Source: Pseudalkalibacillus salsuginis
Lineage (GTDB): Bacteria; Bacillota; Bacilli; Bacillales; Fictibacillaceae
Assembly (NCBI RefSeq): GCF_021646685.1
Contig: NZ_JAKJHW010000008.1
Location: 1-64,000, forward strand
Direction: 5' to 3'
DNA length: 64,000 nucleotides
A model generated the notes under the pieces. It made no database searches. It was given only the letters and a program-made list of their open reading frames with translations, and was not told the DNA's origin. The position numbers were made by a program, and so were the translations under genes. Positions 9,509-19,625 of this stretch are shown here, in pieces (within the stretch, counting starts at the first letter, position 1; the number at the start of each line of letters is the position of its first letter).

Positions 9509-11036
9509 TGTCTTTGACACGACCCTAAGAGACGGTGAACAATCAGCTGGTGTGAATTTGAATCTCCTGGAGAAGCTTGAAATCGCCAATCAATTGGAAC
9601 GACTAGGTGTAGATATCATCGAAGCCGGCTTTCCGGCAGCGTCTAAGGGGGATCTGCAATCGGTCAAGCGGATTGCGGAATCTGTGAAAAACAGTTCCGT
9701 CACGGGACTTGCCCGTGCAAATAAAAAAGACATCGATGCAGCTTGGGAGGCTTTGAAAGGATCTGCTGAACCAAGGCTTCATGTATTCCTTGCTACTTCA
9801 CCGATCCACATGACCTACAAGCTGAAAATGACGACTGACCAAGTGCTTGAAAAAGCTGTGGAAACCGTCAAATATGCGAAAAAGAATTTTACACATGTCC
9901 AATGGTCAGCTGAAGATGCTTGCCGTTCCGATAAACAATTCTTGGTTAAGATTATTACGGAAGTCATCAATGCAGGTGCTACCGTCATCAATCTTCCCGA
10001 TACGGTCGGTTATATGACACCTGAAGAATATGGCGGTCTGTTCCGATTCATCAAGGAAAATGTCCCTAACGTAGATAAAGTGAAGCTATCCGCCCATTGC
10101 CACAATGATTTGGGGATGGCCACAGCCAATACACTTGCCGCCATCGAAAATGGAGCGGACCAAGTCGAAGGAACCATCAACGCAATCGGTGAAAGAGCCG
10201 GAAATACAGGGCTTGAAGAGATTGCAGTAGCCCTTCACATCAGAGATGATGTTTACCGGGCGAAGACAGGTTTGAAGCTTGACGAATTGAAACGGACGAG
10301 CAACCTTGTCAGCAAGCTCACTGGTATGAAGGTACCTGGTAACAAAGCCGTAGTCGGCAATAACGCCTTCGCTCATGAATCAGGCATCCATCAGGACGGT
10401 GTGTTGAAAGAGAAGACGACTTACGAAATCATCAGCCCAGAACTGATCGGTGTCCAGACCAACCGTCTCGTCCTTGGTAAACATTCCGGAAGGCACGCCT
10501 TTAAAAACAAGGTGAAGGACATGGGCTTTGAATTGACAGACCAAAAGCTGAACGAAGCATTCCAGATGTTCAAGGATTTGGCTGATAAGAAGAAAGAGGT
10601 CTCTGACGATGATATTTTCGCTCTTCTTATGGAGAAACAGACCGAAGCAGAAGGCGTCCCAACTTACGAGTTGAAGAGCTTGCAAGTCCAATATGGAATG
10701 GATAATATTCCAACAGCGACGATTGCTGTCGTGAAACCGGACGGAACCCACAACCAGGAGGCGGCAACCGGGTTCGGAAGTGTCGAAGCGATTTATAACA
10801 CGATTGAAAAGCTTATCGAGGATTCGATCGTATTGCTTGATTACAAGATCCATTCAGTAGGTGGAGGAAGAGACGCATTGGCTGAGGTTTATGTACAGGT
10901 GAAATACAATGATGTCCAATCAAGCGGCCGAGGCACCGCCCAGGATGTACTCGAAGCATCTGCAAGAGCTTACCTGGATGCAGTCAACAGGGTACGGAAC
11001 GTGCATCAACGAGAAACGAAAAAAGCAACGGTATAA
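9495..11036 (+). CDS. leuA: 2-isopropylmalate synthase
   Basis: 513 residues. Condenses acetyl-CoA with 2-oxoisovalerate, committing carbon to leucine. N-terminal TIM-barrel signature [17 protein letters not shown], the metal ligands in [23 protein letters not shown], and a C-terminal leucine-binding regulatory domain ([17 protein letters not shown]). Start is GTG 9495, inside the 3' end of ilvC. After it the operon is interrupted by 244 bp containing a dispersed repeat. Confidence 0.95.
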   Translation: MAKIDVFDTTLRDGEQSAGVNLNLLEKLEIANQLERLGVDIIEAGFPAASKGDLQSVKRIAESVKNSSVTGLARANKKDIDAAWEALKGSAEPRLHVFLATSPIHMTYKLKMTTDQVLEKAVETVKYAKKNFTHVQWSAEDACRSDKQFLVKIITEVINAGATVINLPDTVGYMTPEEYGGLFRFIKENVPNVDKVKLSAHCHNDLGMATANTLAAIENGADQVEGTINAIGERAGNTGLEEIAVALHIRDDVYRAKTGLKLDELKRTSNLVSKLTGMKVPGNKAVVGNNAFAHESGIHQDGVLKEKTTYEIISPELIGVQTNRLVLGKHSGRHAFKNKVKDMGFELTDQKLNEAFQMFKDLADKKKEVSDDDIFALLMEKQTEAEGVPTYELKSLQVQYGMDNIPTATIAVVKPDGTHNQEAATGFGSVEAIYNTIEKLIEDSIVLLDYKIHSVGGGRDALAEVYVQVKYNDVQSSGRGTAQDVLEASARAYLDAVNRVRNVHQRETKKATV

Positions 11037-11087
11037 GTTAATCAATTTGATAACTTTGAAAACTGATATTTGATCAGAGAAGTGGTG

Positions 11088-11255
11088 GCTCAGCGACCCA
11101 GTCACTTGGATCACTTTAAACTGCTGCGGCGGCGACACCTTGATTATCATCTTATGTGTGAGCCAAAGCAGAACCAAGTCTTTGTTTGGTTCGAGCCTCC
11201 TCGTCAGTTTTCCAATGACCTACGTGACTAAGCGGGTCGCTTCCGCTTTTCTAAC
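11088..11255 (+). repeat. Dispersed noncoding repeat, copy C (with internal insertion)
   Basis: Contains CACTTGGATCACTTT, CTGCTGCGGCGGCGACAC, CCTCCTCGT, CCAATGACCT and TTCCGCTTTTCT in the same order as the copy at 24,484. About 50 extra bases in the middle hold a hairpin (GAACCAA/TTTGGTTC). It separates leuA from leuB inside an otherwise tightly packed operon, so it must be transcribed. Confidence 0.7.
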
Positions 11256-11280
11256 TAAATTCTAAGAAAATGGAGGGATA

Positions 11281-12396
11281 ATGATGAAAAAGCAAGTGGC
11301 AGTACTACCAGGAGATGGAATCGGCCAAGAAGTCATGAATGGGGCCCTTGAAGTGTTAAGAGCTGTTGAAGATCAATTTGGACATCAATTCAAGGTTGTT
11401 CAAGCAGATATTGGTGGTGTTGCCATTGATCATCATGGCACTCCTCTACCAAAGGAAACACTTGAAGCGTGTAAACGAAGTGATGCCGCCTTGCTCGGGG
11501 CAGTCGGGGGACCTAAGTGGAATGAAGTACCTGTCGAACTCCGACCAGAGAAAGGGTTGCTCGGGATCCGGAAAGAGCTGGGATTATTCGGAAACCTCCG
11601 GCCGGTAAAAACGTTTGAAGCGCTCATCGATGCATCGCCCCTGAAGCCCAGCGTCGTTGAAGGCGTCGATTTCATCATCGTAAGGGAATTGACAGGCGGC
11701 CTCTACTTTGGAGAGCCGAGAGAAAGAAGAGGGAAGAATAAGGAAGTTGCAGTCGATACCCTCCAGTATGAGAAAAAGGAAATCGAAAATGTCGTCCGCA
11801 AGGCATTCGAGATCGCCTCTGGCAGACGGAAGAAGCTGACATCAGTCGATAAAGCCAATGTGCTTGAATCAAGCCGAATGTGGCGGGAAGTCGTCGATCA
11901 GATGGCACCGGAGTATCCGGACGTGGAAGTAGAGCATTTGTTGGTAGATGCAGCAGCGATGAAACTTATCTATCAGCCGAAGCATTTCGATGTCATCGTA
12001 ACGGAGAACATGTTCGGAGACATCCTCAGCGATGAAGCCTCCATGTTGACAGGATCACTGGGCATGCTTCCATCAGCTAGTCTGCGAGAAGACGACTTCG
12101 GGCTTTATGAACCTGTTCACGGTTCTGCACCTGATATTGCCGGTAAAGGCCAGGCAAACCCGCTGGGAATGATTTTATCCGTAGCGATGATGCTGAGACA
12201 TTCATTCGGAATGGAAGAAGAGGCAGATAGTGTCGAAGCCGCTGTGGAGGCAGTCCTTAGCTCAGGTGCCCGGACAGGTGATTTAAGCGGCCAAGAAATC
12301 GGTCCTGTTTTGAAAACGCAAGAGATGGCAGATCTCGTCGTCGAACATCTGAAGCCCAATCACGCCATGTCAGGCATTTTAGCAGCTTACTTGTAA
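11281..12396 (+). CDS. leuB: 3-isopropylmalate dehydrogenase
   Basis: 371 residues. NAD-dependent oxidative decarboxylation of 3-isopropylmalate. Seen: LPGDGIGQEVM, LLGAVGGPKW, the substrate-binding arginine segment LRPEKGLLGIRKEL, RELTGGLYFG, and the metal/NAD region ENMFGDILSDEASMLTGSLGMLPSAS and EPVHGSAPDIAG. GGAGGG precedes ATG 11281. An adjacent ATG at 11284 is an equally possible start. Confidence 0.95.
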   Translation: MMKKQVAVLPGDGIGQEVMNGALEVLRAVEDQFGHQFKVVQADIGGVAIDHHGTPLPKETLEACKRSDAALLGAVGGPKWNEVPVELRPEKGLLGIRKELGLFGNLRPVKTFEALIDASPLKPSVVEGVDFIIVRELTGGLYFGEPRERRGKNKEVAVDTLQYEKKEIENVVRKAFEIASGRRKKLTSVDKANVLESSRMWREVVDQMAPEYPDVEVEHLLVDAAAMKLIYQPKHFDVIVTENMFGDILSDEASMLTGSLGMLPSASLREDDFGLYEPVHGSAPDIAGKGQANPLGMILSVAMMLRHSFGMEEEADSVEAAVEAVLSSGARTGDLSGQEIGPVLKTQEMADLVVEHLKPNHAMSGILAAYL

Positions 12397-12427
12397 GAAG
12401 AAACCCTGAGCAGTGGAGGAAATTGAA

Positions 12428-13840
12428 GTGAAACCAAAGAATATCATTGAAAAATTGTGGGATGAACATGTCGTCTATCAGGAAAGCGGTAAGCCGGATC
12501 TGTTATACATCGATCTCCACCTTGTTCATGAAGTCACCTCTCCCCAAGCGTTTGAGGGATTGAGGTTAAAGGATAGGTCAGTGAGACGGCCGGATCTTAC
12601 ATTCGCAACGATGGACCATAATGTACCAACGGTCAACCGGACAGTGATCAACGATGAAGTGGCAAAAACACAGATGACAAGGCTTGATAAGAACTGTAAG
12701 GAGTTCGGTATCGAGCTTGCCGATATCCATCATCCAGATCAAGGTATCGTCCATGTCATCGGTCCAGAATTAGGTCTTACACAACCCGGTAAAACAATCG
12801 TGTGTGGAGATAGTCATACCTCCACACACGGGGCGTTCGGGGCCTTAGCATTCGGGATCGGTACAAGTGAAGTCGAACATGTCCTTGCCACCCAGACACT
12901 CTGGCAATCAAAGCCGAAAACATTGCAGATTGAAGTCACAGGTAAACTCGGTTTCGGTGTGACTGCCAAGGACCTTATCTTGGGAATCATTGCAAAATTC
13001 GGCGTCGGTTCAGGAGCAGGACATGTAATCGAATTTACAGGAGAGGCGATCAGGAACCTCACAATGGAGGAGAGGATGACGGTCTGCAACATGTCCATTG
13101 AAGCTGGAGCAAAAGCTGGGATCATCAGTCCGGATGAAACGACTTTCGATTATTTGAAAGGGAAACGTCATGTTCCGGATGGAGACCAGTTCCAAACAGC
13201 TGTTGAGAAATGGAAGTCATTCGCCTCAGATGATGGGGCGAGCTATGACAAAACCCTTCAGATCAATGGTTCTGAAATAGAACCCCAGGTGACGTGGGGG
13301 ACGAATCCATCAATGGGGATCAGCATCAGCAGCCATGTGCCATCTCCGGATCAATCCACAAAAAAATCGGAGCAAGAGGCTATTCAGAGGGCTCTGGCCT
13401 ATATGGGTCTTGAAGGCGGCGAAAAAATCGATGAAGTTCCCATTGATTTCGTCTTCATCGGATCTTGTACGAATTCACGTTTAAGTGATTTACGGGCAGC
13501 AGCAGAGGTTGTGAAAGGCAGGAAGGTCAAGGACAGTGTGACTGCCCTCGTCGTCCCTGGTTCACAATCTGTAAAAAACCAGGCAGAGGAAGAGGGCTTG
13601 CACAAAATCTTCCTGGATGCAGGATTTGAATGGCGGGAATCCGGTTGCAGCATGTGCCTGGCAATGAACGATGACATCGTGCCACCGGGAAAACGCTGTG
13701 CTTCAACGTCTAACCGGAACTTTGAAGGAAGACAAGGGAACGGGTCGCGCACCCATCTCGTAAGTCCGGCGATGGCAGCCGCGGCAGCGATTGAAGGACG
13801 TTTTACAGATGTCCGTGAAATGATGACAGTAGTACATTAG
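12428..13840 (+). CDS. leuC: 3-isopropylmalate dehydratase, large subunit
   Basis: Aconitase-family subunit (470 residues) that carries the [4Fe-4S] cluster and isomerises isopropylmalate with LeuD. Cluster cysteines lie in GSCTNSR and in the downstream CSMC segment. [25 protein letters not shown] is the family core. The frame opens at GTG 12413, but GGAGGA at 12415-12420 lies inside that extension. GTG 12428 ([11 protein letters not shown]) has correct spacing and matches the usual N-terminus. Confidence 0.95.
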   Translation: MKPKNIIEKLWDEHVVYQESGKPDLLYIDLHLVHEVTSPQAFEGLRLKDRSVRRPDLTFATMDHNVPTVNRTVINDEVAKTQMTRLDKNCKEFGIELADIHHPDQGIVHVIGPELGLTQPGKTIVCGDSHTSTHGAFGALAFGIGTSEVEHVLATQTLWQSKPKTLQIEVTGKLGFGVTAKDLILGIIAKFGVGSGAGHVIEFTGEAIRNLTMEERMTVCNMSIEAGAKAGIISPDETTFDYLKGKRHVPDGDQFQTAVEKWKSFASDDGASYDKTLQINGSEIEPQVTWGTNPSMGISISSHVPSPDQSTKKSEQEAIQRALAYMGLEGGEKIDEVPIDFVFIGSCTNSRLSDLRAAAEVVKGRKVKDSVTALVVPGSQSVKNQAEEEGLHKIFLDAGFEWRESGCSMCLAMNDDIVPPGKRCASTSNRNFEGRQGNGSRTHLVSPAMAAAAAIEGRFTDVREMMTVVH

Positions 13841-13854
13841 AGGAAGTGAGAGTC

Positions 13855-14442
13855 ATGAAAGGAATCCGTGAAATCAGTGGAAAGGTTTTCCCGCTCGATC
13901 GGGATCATGTAGATACAGATCAGATCATTCCGAAGCAGTTCCTGAAAAAGATCGACCGCCAAGGGTTCGGTCAATTCCTTTTCTTTCATTGGCGATATGA
14001 TGACGATGGTGAATTACGCAAAGATTTCCACCTGGATGATGCGAAGTATGCTGGAGCATCGATTATAGTCGGAGGAGAGAATTTCGGCTGTGGATCCTCC
14101 CGTGAACACGCCCCGTGGGCACTTCAGGACTTCGGTTTTGAAGTTGTCATAGCTCCAAGCTTCGCTGATATATTTTATAACAATTGCTTGAAGAATGGGA
14201 TACTGCCGATCAATTTGGAACACACTGAAGTCGAAACGTTATTAGAAAAAGGCTTACGGGCAGACTATTCGTTGACCGTAAATTTAGAGCAACAAACCGT
14301 CCATGATGGAGAAGGATTTGAGTCAACCTTTGAAATCGATCCGTATTGGAAACAGATGCTGCTGAATGGATGGGATGAAATATCAATCACCCTCTCTTAT
14401 GAGGAGCAGATTGAACAATATGAAAAAACAAGACAGGAGTGA
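13855..14442 (+). CDS. leuD: 3-isopropylmalate dehydratase, small subunit
   Basis: 195-residue swivelling domain of isopropylmalate isomerase. Seen: LDRDHVDTDQIIPKQFLK, the conserved GGENFGCGSSREHAPWAL, and FADIFYNNCLKNGILP. AGGAAGTGAG at 13841-13850 selects ATG 13855 over the upstream in-frame GTG 13846. The stop overlaps the start of ilvA. Confidence 0.95.
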   Translation: MKGIREISGKVFPLDRDHVDTDQIIPKQFLKKIDRQGFGQFLFFHWRYDDDGELRKDFHLDDAKYAGASIIVGGENFGCGSSREHAPWALQDFGFEVVIAPSFADIFYNNCLKNGILPINLEHTEVETLLEKGLRADYSLTVNLEQQTVHDGEGFESTFEIDPYWKQMLLNGWDEISITLSYEEQIEQYEKTRQE

Positions 14443-15452
14443 AGTGTGTTGGGAATTTCTTAAATGGTACTGAGATCGTGCAGGCAGTAGAAAATTTGAT
14501 GCATGACGTCCACAGGACACCGCTGAAGCAGTCAAAGACCTTGAACCGTCTCACTGGCCGTCAAGTGTACTTGAAAATGGAGAACCTGCAACGGACAGGG
14601 TCCTTCAAATTACGGGGTGCCCTGAATAAGATTTGTTCACTTACAGAAGAAGAAGCTGAACGCGGAATCGTTTGTGCCTCAGCAGGGAATCATGCACAAG
14701 GGGTTGCGTTAGCCGCTTCTGAAAGGTCGATAACAGCTAAGATTTTCATGCCGAAGAAGACGCCGCAGGCCAAAGTGGATGCTACTAAATCGTATGGTGC
14801 CAAAATCAAGTTGATAGGAGAGACGTATCAGGAAGCCTTCATGGCAGCCAGTGAAGATATGCTTGCCAATGGTTCTACTTTCGTTCATGCTTTTGATGAT
14901 GAGAAAGTCATGGCAGGACAAGGCACAATCGCATTAGAAATGATGCAGCAATGTCCAGACTTGGATACAATCATTGTGCCAGTCGGAGGTGGTGGCCTGA
15001 TTTCCGGAATTGCGGTTGCCGCCAAAACCTTCCACCCTCATTTGAAGGTGATCGGGGTTCAGTCTACGGGAGCACCTGCAACATACAATCAATTCACAGG
15101 GAAGAATACCGGTTACCTGAACCAGGTGAAAAGCATAGCCGATGGGATTGTAGTGAAAAAACCAGGAAAGCATACGTACCCGATCATTGAACAGTTCGTC
15201 GATGAAATGGTGATGGTAAGTGATGAAGAAATCGCTTATGCAATCATGTTCATGCTTGAAAGGGAAAAGACGCTGGTTGAAGGGGCAGGTGCCGTAGCAG
15301 TCGCCTCGCTATTATGCAACAAGATTTCCGGAAAAGGGGAAAAGGTCGGCTGTATCGTAAGCGGAGGGAATGTCGATCTCAGTAAACTTGACCATTATAG
15401 GAAGTTAAGTCATCGATATAACGATGATCGACCACTGACTTCGATGTCTTAA
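14439..15452 (+). CDS. ilvA: Threonine dehydratase, short form
   Basis: PLP-dependent deaminase (337 residues) converting threonine to 2-oxobutyrate for isoleucine synthesis. PLP lysine in SFKLRGALNKI, phosphate loop GGGGLISGIAVA, and C-terminal VSGGNVDL. The protein ends ~15 residues after that motif, so the C-terminal ACT-like regulatory domain of the ~420-residue B. subtilis enzyme is missing. Start is unclear: GTG 14439 sits within the leuD stop region and the nearest RBS (AGGAG) is too close. Last gene of the cluster. Confidence 0.88.
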   Translation: MKCVGNFLNGTEIVQAVENLMHDVHRTPLKQSKTLNRLTGRQVYLKMENLQRTGSFKLRGALNKICSLTEEEAERGIVCASAGNHAQGVALAASERSITAKIFMPKKTPQAKVDATKSYGAKIKLIGETYQEAFMAASEDMLANGSTFVHAFDDEKVMAGQGTIALEMMQQCPDLDTIIVPVGGGGLISGIAVAAKTFHPHLKVIGVQSTGAPATYNQFTGKNTGYLNQVKSIADGIVVKKPGKHTYPIIEQFVDEMVMVSDEEIAYAIMFMLEREKTLVEGAGAVAVASLLCNKISGKGEKVGCIVSGGNVDLSKLDHYRKLSHRYNDDRPLTSMS

Positions 15453-15501
15453 GCATAGCAATCAAGTAGGATTTTCATTGGGAATAGGATAGAATATTGT
15501 T

Positions 15502-15536
15502 AGAAAAACCTTAGGGAAAAAGCCTAAGGTTTTTCT
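15502..15536 (+). terminator. Terminator of the ilv-leu operon
   Basis: A perfect 14-bp stem, AGAAAAACCTTAGG / CCTAAGGTTTTTCT. Its 3' arm supplies the T-tract, so it could act in both directions. Confidence 0.85.
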
Positions 15537-15593
15537 ATTCTGTCAATAGACTATAATGTAGAGGGATAGATTAACGAAAGGGGTTGCGATCTG

Positions 15594-16568
15594 ATGCAAG
15601 ATGAATTCGAGTGGATCGAGAGCATAACGCCGAAACAGAACCACCAACCAACATTGATTGAAGGGATTGGTGATGACGCAGCACTCATCCGTTCTGAGGC
15701 TGGTTTCGATGACATCTTATGCGTTGATACGCTGGTCGAAAACGTCCACTTCAGCCGGAAAACGATGACCCCTTATCAAATCGGGCACAAAGCTTTAGCT
15801 GTCAATATCAGCGATGTAGCAGCTATGGGCGGGACACCGAGATTTTATCTTGTTTCGATCGCCATTTCTGATTCGTGGTCTGAAACAGAGCTTCAAGAGA
15901 TCTATAAAGGGATGGAAGGCTTAGCAGATAAATATGGGATTGATCTTATCGGAGGCGATACTGTTGCCACAAAAGGTCCTCTGGTCGTGTCGGTTACCGC
16001 GCATGGACGGGTCCAAAAGGGCAGGAAGCTTCTGCGGAAAAATGCCCAGCCAGGCGATGTCGTATTTTTGACAGGTCCAGTCGGGTTGTCGGCTGCAGGA
16101 CTTGAACTCCTATTAGAAGATCGACTTTCAGAGAATCTGACAAGGCTCGTTGATGCGCACCAGCTTCCCGCCCCGCAAGTCGAAGCAGGGTTGCTTCTAG
16201 CCGCGAGTGGGTATAAAATTGCGTTAAACGATATTAGTGACGGCCTTGCCAGCGAATCACATGAAATCGCTGAAGCGAGCAATGTACACATACAAATCCG
16301 TTATGATCAACTTCCGACTGTAGAGGAATTCAACCATTTTACCTCTGATCAAGTATTGGATTGGATGCTTTACGGCGGGGAGGACTTTCAATTGGTGGGT
16401 ACTGTCCCATTAGAGGACTGGGCTTCTTTAGTACAACTGTTCGGTGAACATGGACTGGCAATCCATGAAATCGGAGCAGTAGTTGAAGGGAAGGCAGGAG
16501 TCAGTCTCTTTAAGGATCATGAGACGATTCCGGTTTCCAAAAAAGGTTACAATCATTTTAGTGGATAA
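15594..16568 (+). CDS. thiL: Thiamine-monophosphate kinase
   Basis: 324 residues, AIR synthase-related fold. Phosphorylates thiamine monophosphate to the diphosphate cofactor with ATP. Seen: the N-terminal GIGDDAALI (metal/ATP-binding aspartates), DTLVENVHF, ISDVAAMGG, GGDTV, and C-terminal DISDGL and YGGEDFQLV. GAAAGGGG lies upstream of ATG 15594, and a TATAAT at 15552-15557 is a likely -10. As in B. subtilis it heads the tsaE-tsaB-rimI-tsaD cluster. Confidence 0.95.
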   Translation: MQDEFEWIESITPKQNHQPTLIEGIGDDAALIRSEAGFDDILCVDTLVENVHFSRKTMTPYQIGHKALAVNISDVAAMGGTPRFYLVSIAISDSWSETELQEIYKGMEGLADKYGIDLIGGDTVATKGPLVVSVTAHGRVQKGRKLLRKNAQPGDVVFLTGPVGLSAAGLELLLEDRLSENLTRLVDAHQLPAPQVEAGLLLAASGYKIALNDISDGLASESHEIAEASNVHIQIRYDQLPTVEEFNHFTSDQVLDWMLYGGEDFQLVGTVPLEDWASLVQLFGEHGLAIHEIGAVVEGKAGVSLFKDHETIPVSKKGYNHFSG

Positions 16569-16584
16569 GAATCAGGTGATAGAA

Positions 16585-17055
16585 GTGGAACAATTACAAT
16601 TCAGATTAAAAAGCCCAGAAGAGACGGTGCAGTTAGGTGCCCGTCTGGCGGAACATTTGGAGCCGGGTGACGTGATCACTTTGGAAGGAGATCTTGGAGC
16701 TGGTAAGACGACGTTTACGAAAGGGCTGGCGAAAGGATTACATATCAATAGGGTAGTAAAAAGTCCGACTTTCACGATCATCCGTGAATATAAGGGGCGT
16801 CTTCCGTTATATCATATGGATGTCTATCGCTTGGAAGACAGCGATGAAGATCTCGGCTTTGATGAATACTTTGAGGGTGAGGGCGTGACAGTCGTCGAAT
16901 GGGCTCATCTCATCAAAGATTATTTACCTGAAGATCGTTTAGCGATCACCATCCGCCTTATCGATGAGGATGAACGTGAAATGACGATCGAACCGATTGG
17001 AGACAGGGCGAACAGCGTATGTGAGGAGTTTAGGAATGAAAGCATTAGCGATTGA
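16585..17055 (+). CDS. tsaE: tRNA t6A synthesis ATPase TsaE
   Basis: 156-residue P-loop ATPase needed, with TsaB and TsaD, to place threonylcarbamoyl on A37 of ANN-decoding tRNAs. Walker A is GDLGAGKTTF, followed by KSPTFTIIREY and HMDVYRLE, then a VVEWAH Walker B-like strand. The frame stays open back to 16483 inside thiL, but GTG 16585 after AGGTGAT gives MEQLQFRLKSPEETVQ, the expected N-terminus. Confidence 0.93.
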   Translation: MEQLQFRLKSPEETVQLGARLAEHLEPGDVITLEGDLGAGKTTFTKGLAKGLHINRVVKSPTFTIIREYKGRLPLYHMDVYRLEDSDEDLGFDEYFEGEGVTVVEWAHLIKDYLPEDRLAITIRLIDEDEREMTIEPIGDRANSVCEEFRNESISD

Positions 17056-17728
17056 CACATCCAACCTGGTCATGGGTGTTTCCGTGATATCCGATAACAA
17101 AATCGTCGGTGAGCTGACGACAAATATGAAAAAGAATCATTCGGTCCGCTTGATGCCGGCCATAGCGAATCTTCTAGGGGAAGTTGATATGCAACCTGGT
17201 GATCTCGATCGTATCATCGTGGCGAGAGGTCCTGGATCTTTTACAGGTGTCCGGATCGGTGTATCTGTCGCCAAAACGATGGCCTGGTCACTGAACATAC
17301 CGATAACGGGTGTCTCGAGTCTTGAAGTTCTTGCCCAGAACGGCAAGTATTTCGATGGGGCAGTCTGTCCGTTGTTCGACGGGAGACGAGGACAGATATA
17401 CACAAGCCTTTATGGAAATATCGACAATCGCTTTCAATTGCTTCAAGACGAACGGATCATGCAACTGGTTGATTGGATCGATACGATAAAAGACAAGTCC
17501 AGGAAGGTGCTGTTTTTGGGGAATGATCTTCCGCTTCACCGAGAAAAGATTGAAGAACTGCTCGGTGATAGAGCCGTATTCGGACAAGCAGCCGATCATA
17601 ATCCACGTGCTTCCGAACTTGCTGCACTTGGGGTGGCGCGCGACGGGGAGAACCCTCACACCTTTACACCAAGTTACTTACGTTTAGCTGAAGCAGAAGC
17701 GAAGTGGCTTGCGAACCAGAAAAAGTAG
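17036..17728 (+). CDS. tsaB: tRNA t6A synthesis protein TsaB
   Basis: 230-residue ASKHA-fold paralogue of TsaD that acts as its partner in the t6A complex. N-terminal MKALAIDTSNLVMGVSV and the core GPGSFTGVRIGVSVAKTMAW are diagnostic. GAGGAG at 17023-17028 selects ATG 17036, which overlaps the tsaE end by 20 bp. The C-terminus ends in PSYLRLAEAE. Confidence 0.94.
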   Translation: MKALAIDTSNLVMGVSVISDNKIVGELTTNMKKNHSVRLMPAIANLLGEVDMQPGDLDRIIVARGPGSFTGVRIGVSVAKTMAWSLNIPITGVSSLEVLAQNGKYFDGAVCPLFDGRRGQIYTSLYGNIDNRFQLLQDERIMQLVDWIDTIKDKSRKVLFLGNDLPLHREKIEELLGDRAVFGQAADHNPRASELAALGVARDGENPHTFTPSYLRLAEAEAKWLANQKK

Positions 17729-17737
17729 GTGCCTGAT

Positions 17738-18187
17738 ATGGTTAAAAATCTGACTTTTCGTATCATGACATTAAATGATCTGGAAGATGTAATGAAAATA
17801 GAAAGAGCCTCTTTCCCGCATCCATGGAGTAAAGATGCCTTTTACAATGAAGTCGTGAACAATCAATTTGCCACCTACCTGATCCTTGAGGTGGATGAAA
17901 AGCCGGTCGGCTACTGCGGCATTTGGATCATTATTGATGAAGCACATATCACCAACATCGCGATCATCCCTGAATTCAGAGGGAAGAAATATGGGGATGC
18001 CTTGATGAGGAAAGCAATGGAACAAGCCCGGACAATGGGGGCAAAGACCATGACGTTAGAGGTACGGTTAAGCAATCAAGTCGCACAACGCCTCTACCGC
18101 AAATACGGATTCGAAAACGGTGGGATCCGAAAGAATTATTATACAGACAACGGAGAAGATGCTTTAGTAATGTGGGTGAATTTATAA
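17738..18187 (+). CDS. rimI: Ribosomal protein S18 alanine N-acetyltransferase-type GNAT
   Basis: 149-residue GNAT acetyltransferase. Motif A region ([20 protein letters not shown], acetyl-CoA loop RGKKYG) and the C-terminal [20 protein letters not shown] are typical of RimI. AGGTG spans the tsaB stop, and ATG 17738 is chosen over GTG 17729. Its stop shares a base with the tsaD start (TAATG), implying coupled translation. Confidence 0.92.
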   Translation: MVKNLTFRIMTLNDLEDVMKIERASFPHPWSKDAFYNEVVNNQFATYLILEVDEKPVGYCGIWIIIDEAHITNIAIIPEFRGKKYGDALMRKAMEQARTMGAKTMTLEVRLSNQVAQRLYRKYGFENGGIRKNYYTDNGEDALVMWVNL

Positions 18188-19209
18188 TGCAGGAAAAAGA
18201 CGAAATCATATTAGGAATAGAAACAAGCTGTGACGAAACAGCGGCAGCAATCGTGAAGAACGGTACGGAGCTGCTCTCGAATGTCGTAGCTTCTCAAATA
18301 GAAAGCCATAAGCGATTCGGCGGTGTCGTCCCCGAAATTGCCTCCCGTCATCATGTCGAGCAGATCACAATTGTCATTGAAGAAGCAATGAAGGAAGCGG
18401 ATGTGGAGTTTGACGATTTATCAGCGATTGCTGTAACAGAAGGCCCTGGATTGGTAGGAGCCCTTTTGATCGGAGTCAATTCGGCAAAAGCGCTCGCTTT
18501 AGCCCACAGCATCCCGCTGGTCTCCGTCCATCATATTGCTGGACACATTTATGCCAATCGCTTGCAGGAACCGATGGAAGAGTTTCCTTTGCTTGCTCTC
18601 GTCGTATCAGGGGGCCACACCGAATTGATCCTGATGAAGGAACATGGTTCATATGAAATCATAGGGGAGACGCGGGATGATGCTGCTGGAGAAGCATACG
18701 ATAAAGTTGCTCGGACACTGAAGCTTCCTTATCCAGGAGGCCCTCACATCGACAAAATGGCCGCGGAGGGTTCCCCAGAGATCGATCTTCCACGCGCCTG
18801 GCTTGAAGCGGATTCATTCGATTTCAGTTTCAGTGGACTGAAATCAGCGGTGATCAACACTCTTCACAATGCAAAACAGCGGGGGATAGAGATCAATCCA
18901 AATGATCTCGCAGCAAGTTTCCAGGAAAGTGTCATTGAAGTCCTCGTTGAAAAAACGTACCGTGCTGCTCGTGAGTATGGTGTGAAGCAGGTTGTTGTGG
19001 CAGGGGGAGTAGCAGCCAATAAAGGTTTGCGTGGAAGGTTGACCGATCGTTTTGCTAATACAGGGATCCAGTTATCGATTCCGCCTTTATGGCTCTGTAC
19101 TGATAATGCAGCGATGATCGCGGCAGCAGGCTCGATCGAATACCAAAAAGGGAAACGAGCCGATATGAAACTCAATGGAAACCCAGGATTGGAATTAGAA
19201 GCTTTTTAA
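18187..19209 (+). CDS. tsaD: tRNA N6-threonylcarbamoyladenosine transferase TsaD
   Basis: 340-residue catalytic subunit of the t6A complex (formerly gcp). Seen: [16 protein letters not shown], the metal-binding histidines in [31 protein letters not shown] and [15 protein letters not shown] 18187 ([12 protein letters not shown]) follows GGGTGA. The upstream in-frame GTG 18172 lies in rimI. It is followed by a terminator and then the DnaA-box region. Confidence 0.95.
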   Translation: MQEKDEIILGIETSCDETAAAIVKNGTELLSNVVASQIESHKRFGGVVPEIASRHHVEQITIVIEEAMKEADVEFDDLSAIAVTEGPGLVGALLIGVNSAKALALAHSIPLVSVHHIAGHIYANRLQEPMEEFPLLALVVSGGHTELILMKEHGSYEIIGETRDDAAGEAYDKVARTLKLPYPGGPHIDKMAAEGSPEIDLPRAWLEADSFDFSFSGLKSAVINTLHNAKQRGIEINPNDLAASFQESVIEVLVEKTYRAAREYGVKQVVVAGGVAANKGLRGRLTDRFANTGIQLSIPPLWLCTDNAAMIAAAGSIEYQKGKRADMKLNGNPGLELEAF

Positions 19210-19229
19210 GGGAATAGAGAAGTGGATGT

Positions 19230-19258
19230 AGACCCGACAGGCAGACCGGGTCTTTTTT
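19230..19258 (+). terminator. Terminator after tsaD
   Basis: AGACCCG / CGGGTCT stem followed by TTTTTT. Confidence 0.9.
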
Positions 19259-19360
19259 GCACTTAAAGAAAGTATAACAACTTTCTTCAGTATAAGGGCA
19301 ACTTGGGCTCAGCCTTCGCCAAATTTTCTTTAGCGTGGAACGTAGTAAGAAAGTCTTGTT

Positions 19361-19396
19361 TAGCGCCATTATTTCGAAATCGGCGTGAATCTATAT
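19361..19396. repeat. Isolated pair of the 20-bp repeat unit
   Basis: GCGCCATTATTTCGAAAT and CGGCGTGAATC place GCGCCA at 19363 and GCGTGA at 19383, 20 bp apart. Spacing and wording match the arrays at 503-863. Confidence 0.5.
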
Positions 19397-19437
19397 TGTG
19401 AAAAGCTTTGCATCCCGACCTTGGACAGTGTCGAAAA

Positions 19438-19466
19438 AGGAAAGCGGACTATAGTCGCTTTCCCCC
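19438..19466 (+). terminator. Stem-loop in tsaD-ydiF gap
   Basis: GGAAAGCG / CGCTTTCC with inner pairing GACT/AGT. It is followed by C residues rather than T, so its role is uncertain. Confidence 0.35.
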
Positions 19467-19625
19467 CGATTTATGACTTTTGATGGGACTGGATGAATGT
19501 CCAAAACGGTAGTCTCCTGCTGTTTGTAAAGCTATTTTGACGGTTTCAAGACAAATTTTGATCTTTGAAGATAAAACAGGAAGTGTCCGACTCTCACCGT
19601 TAAATTTGATTTTAGGATCAACTTG

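Noticed and set aside
11171-11192. Second T-box or attenuator before leuB
   Set aside because: There is a hairpin, but no AAGGTGG-type T-box sequence, no specifier stem and no T-tract. The bases belong to the dispersed repeat.
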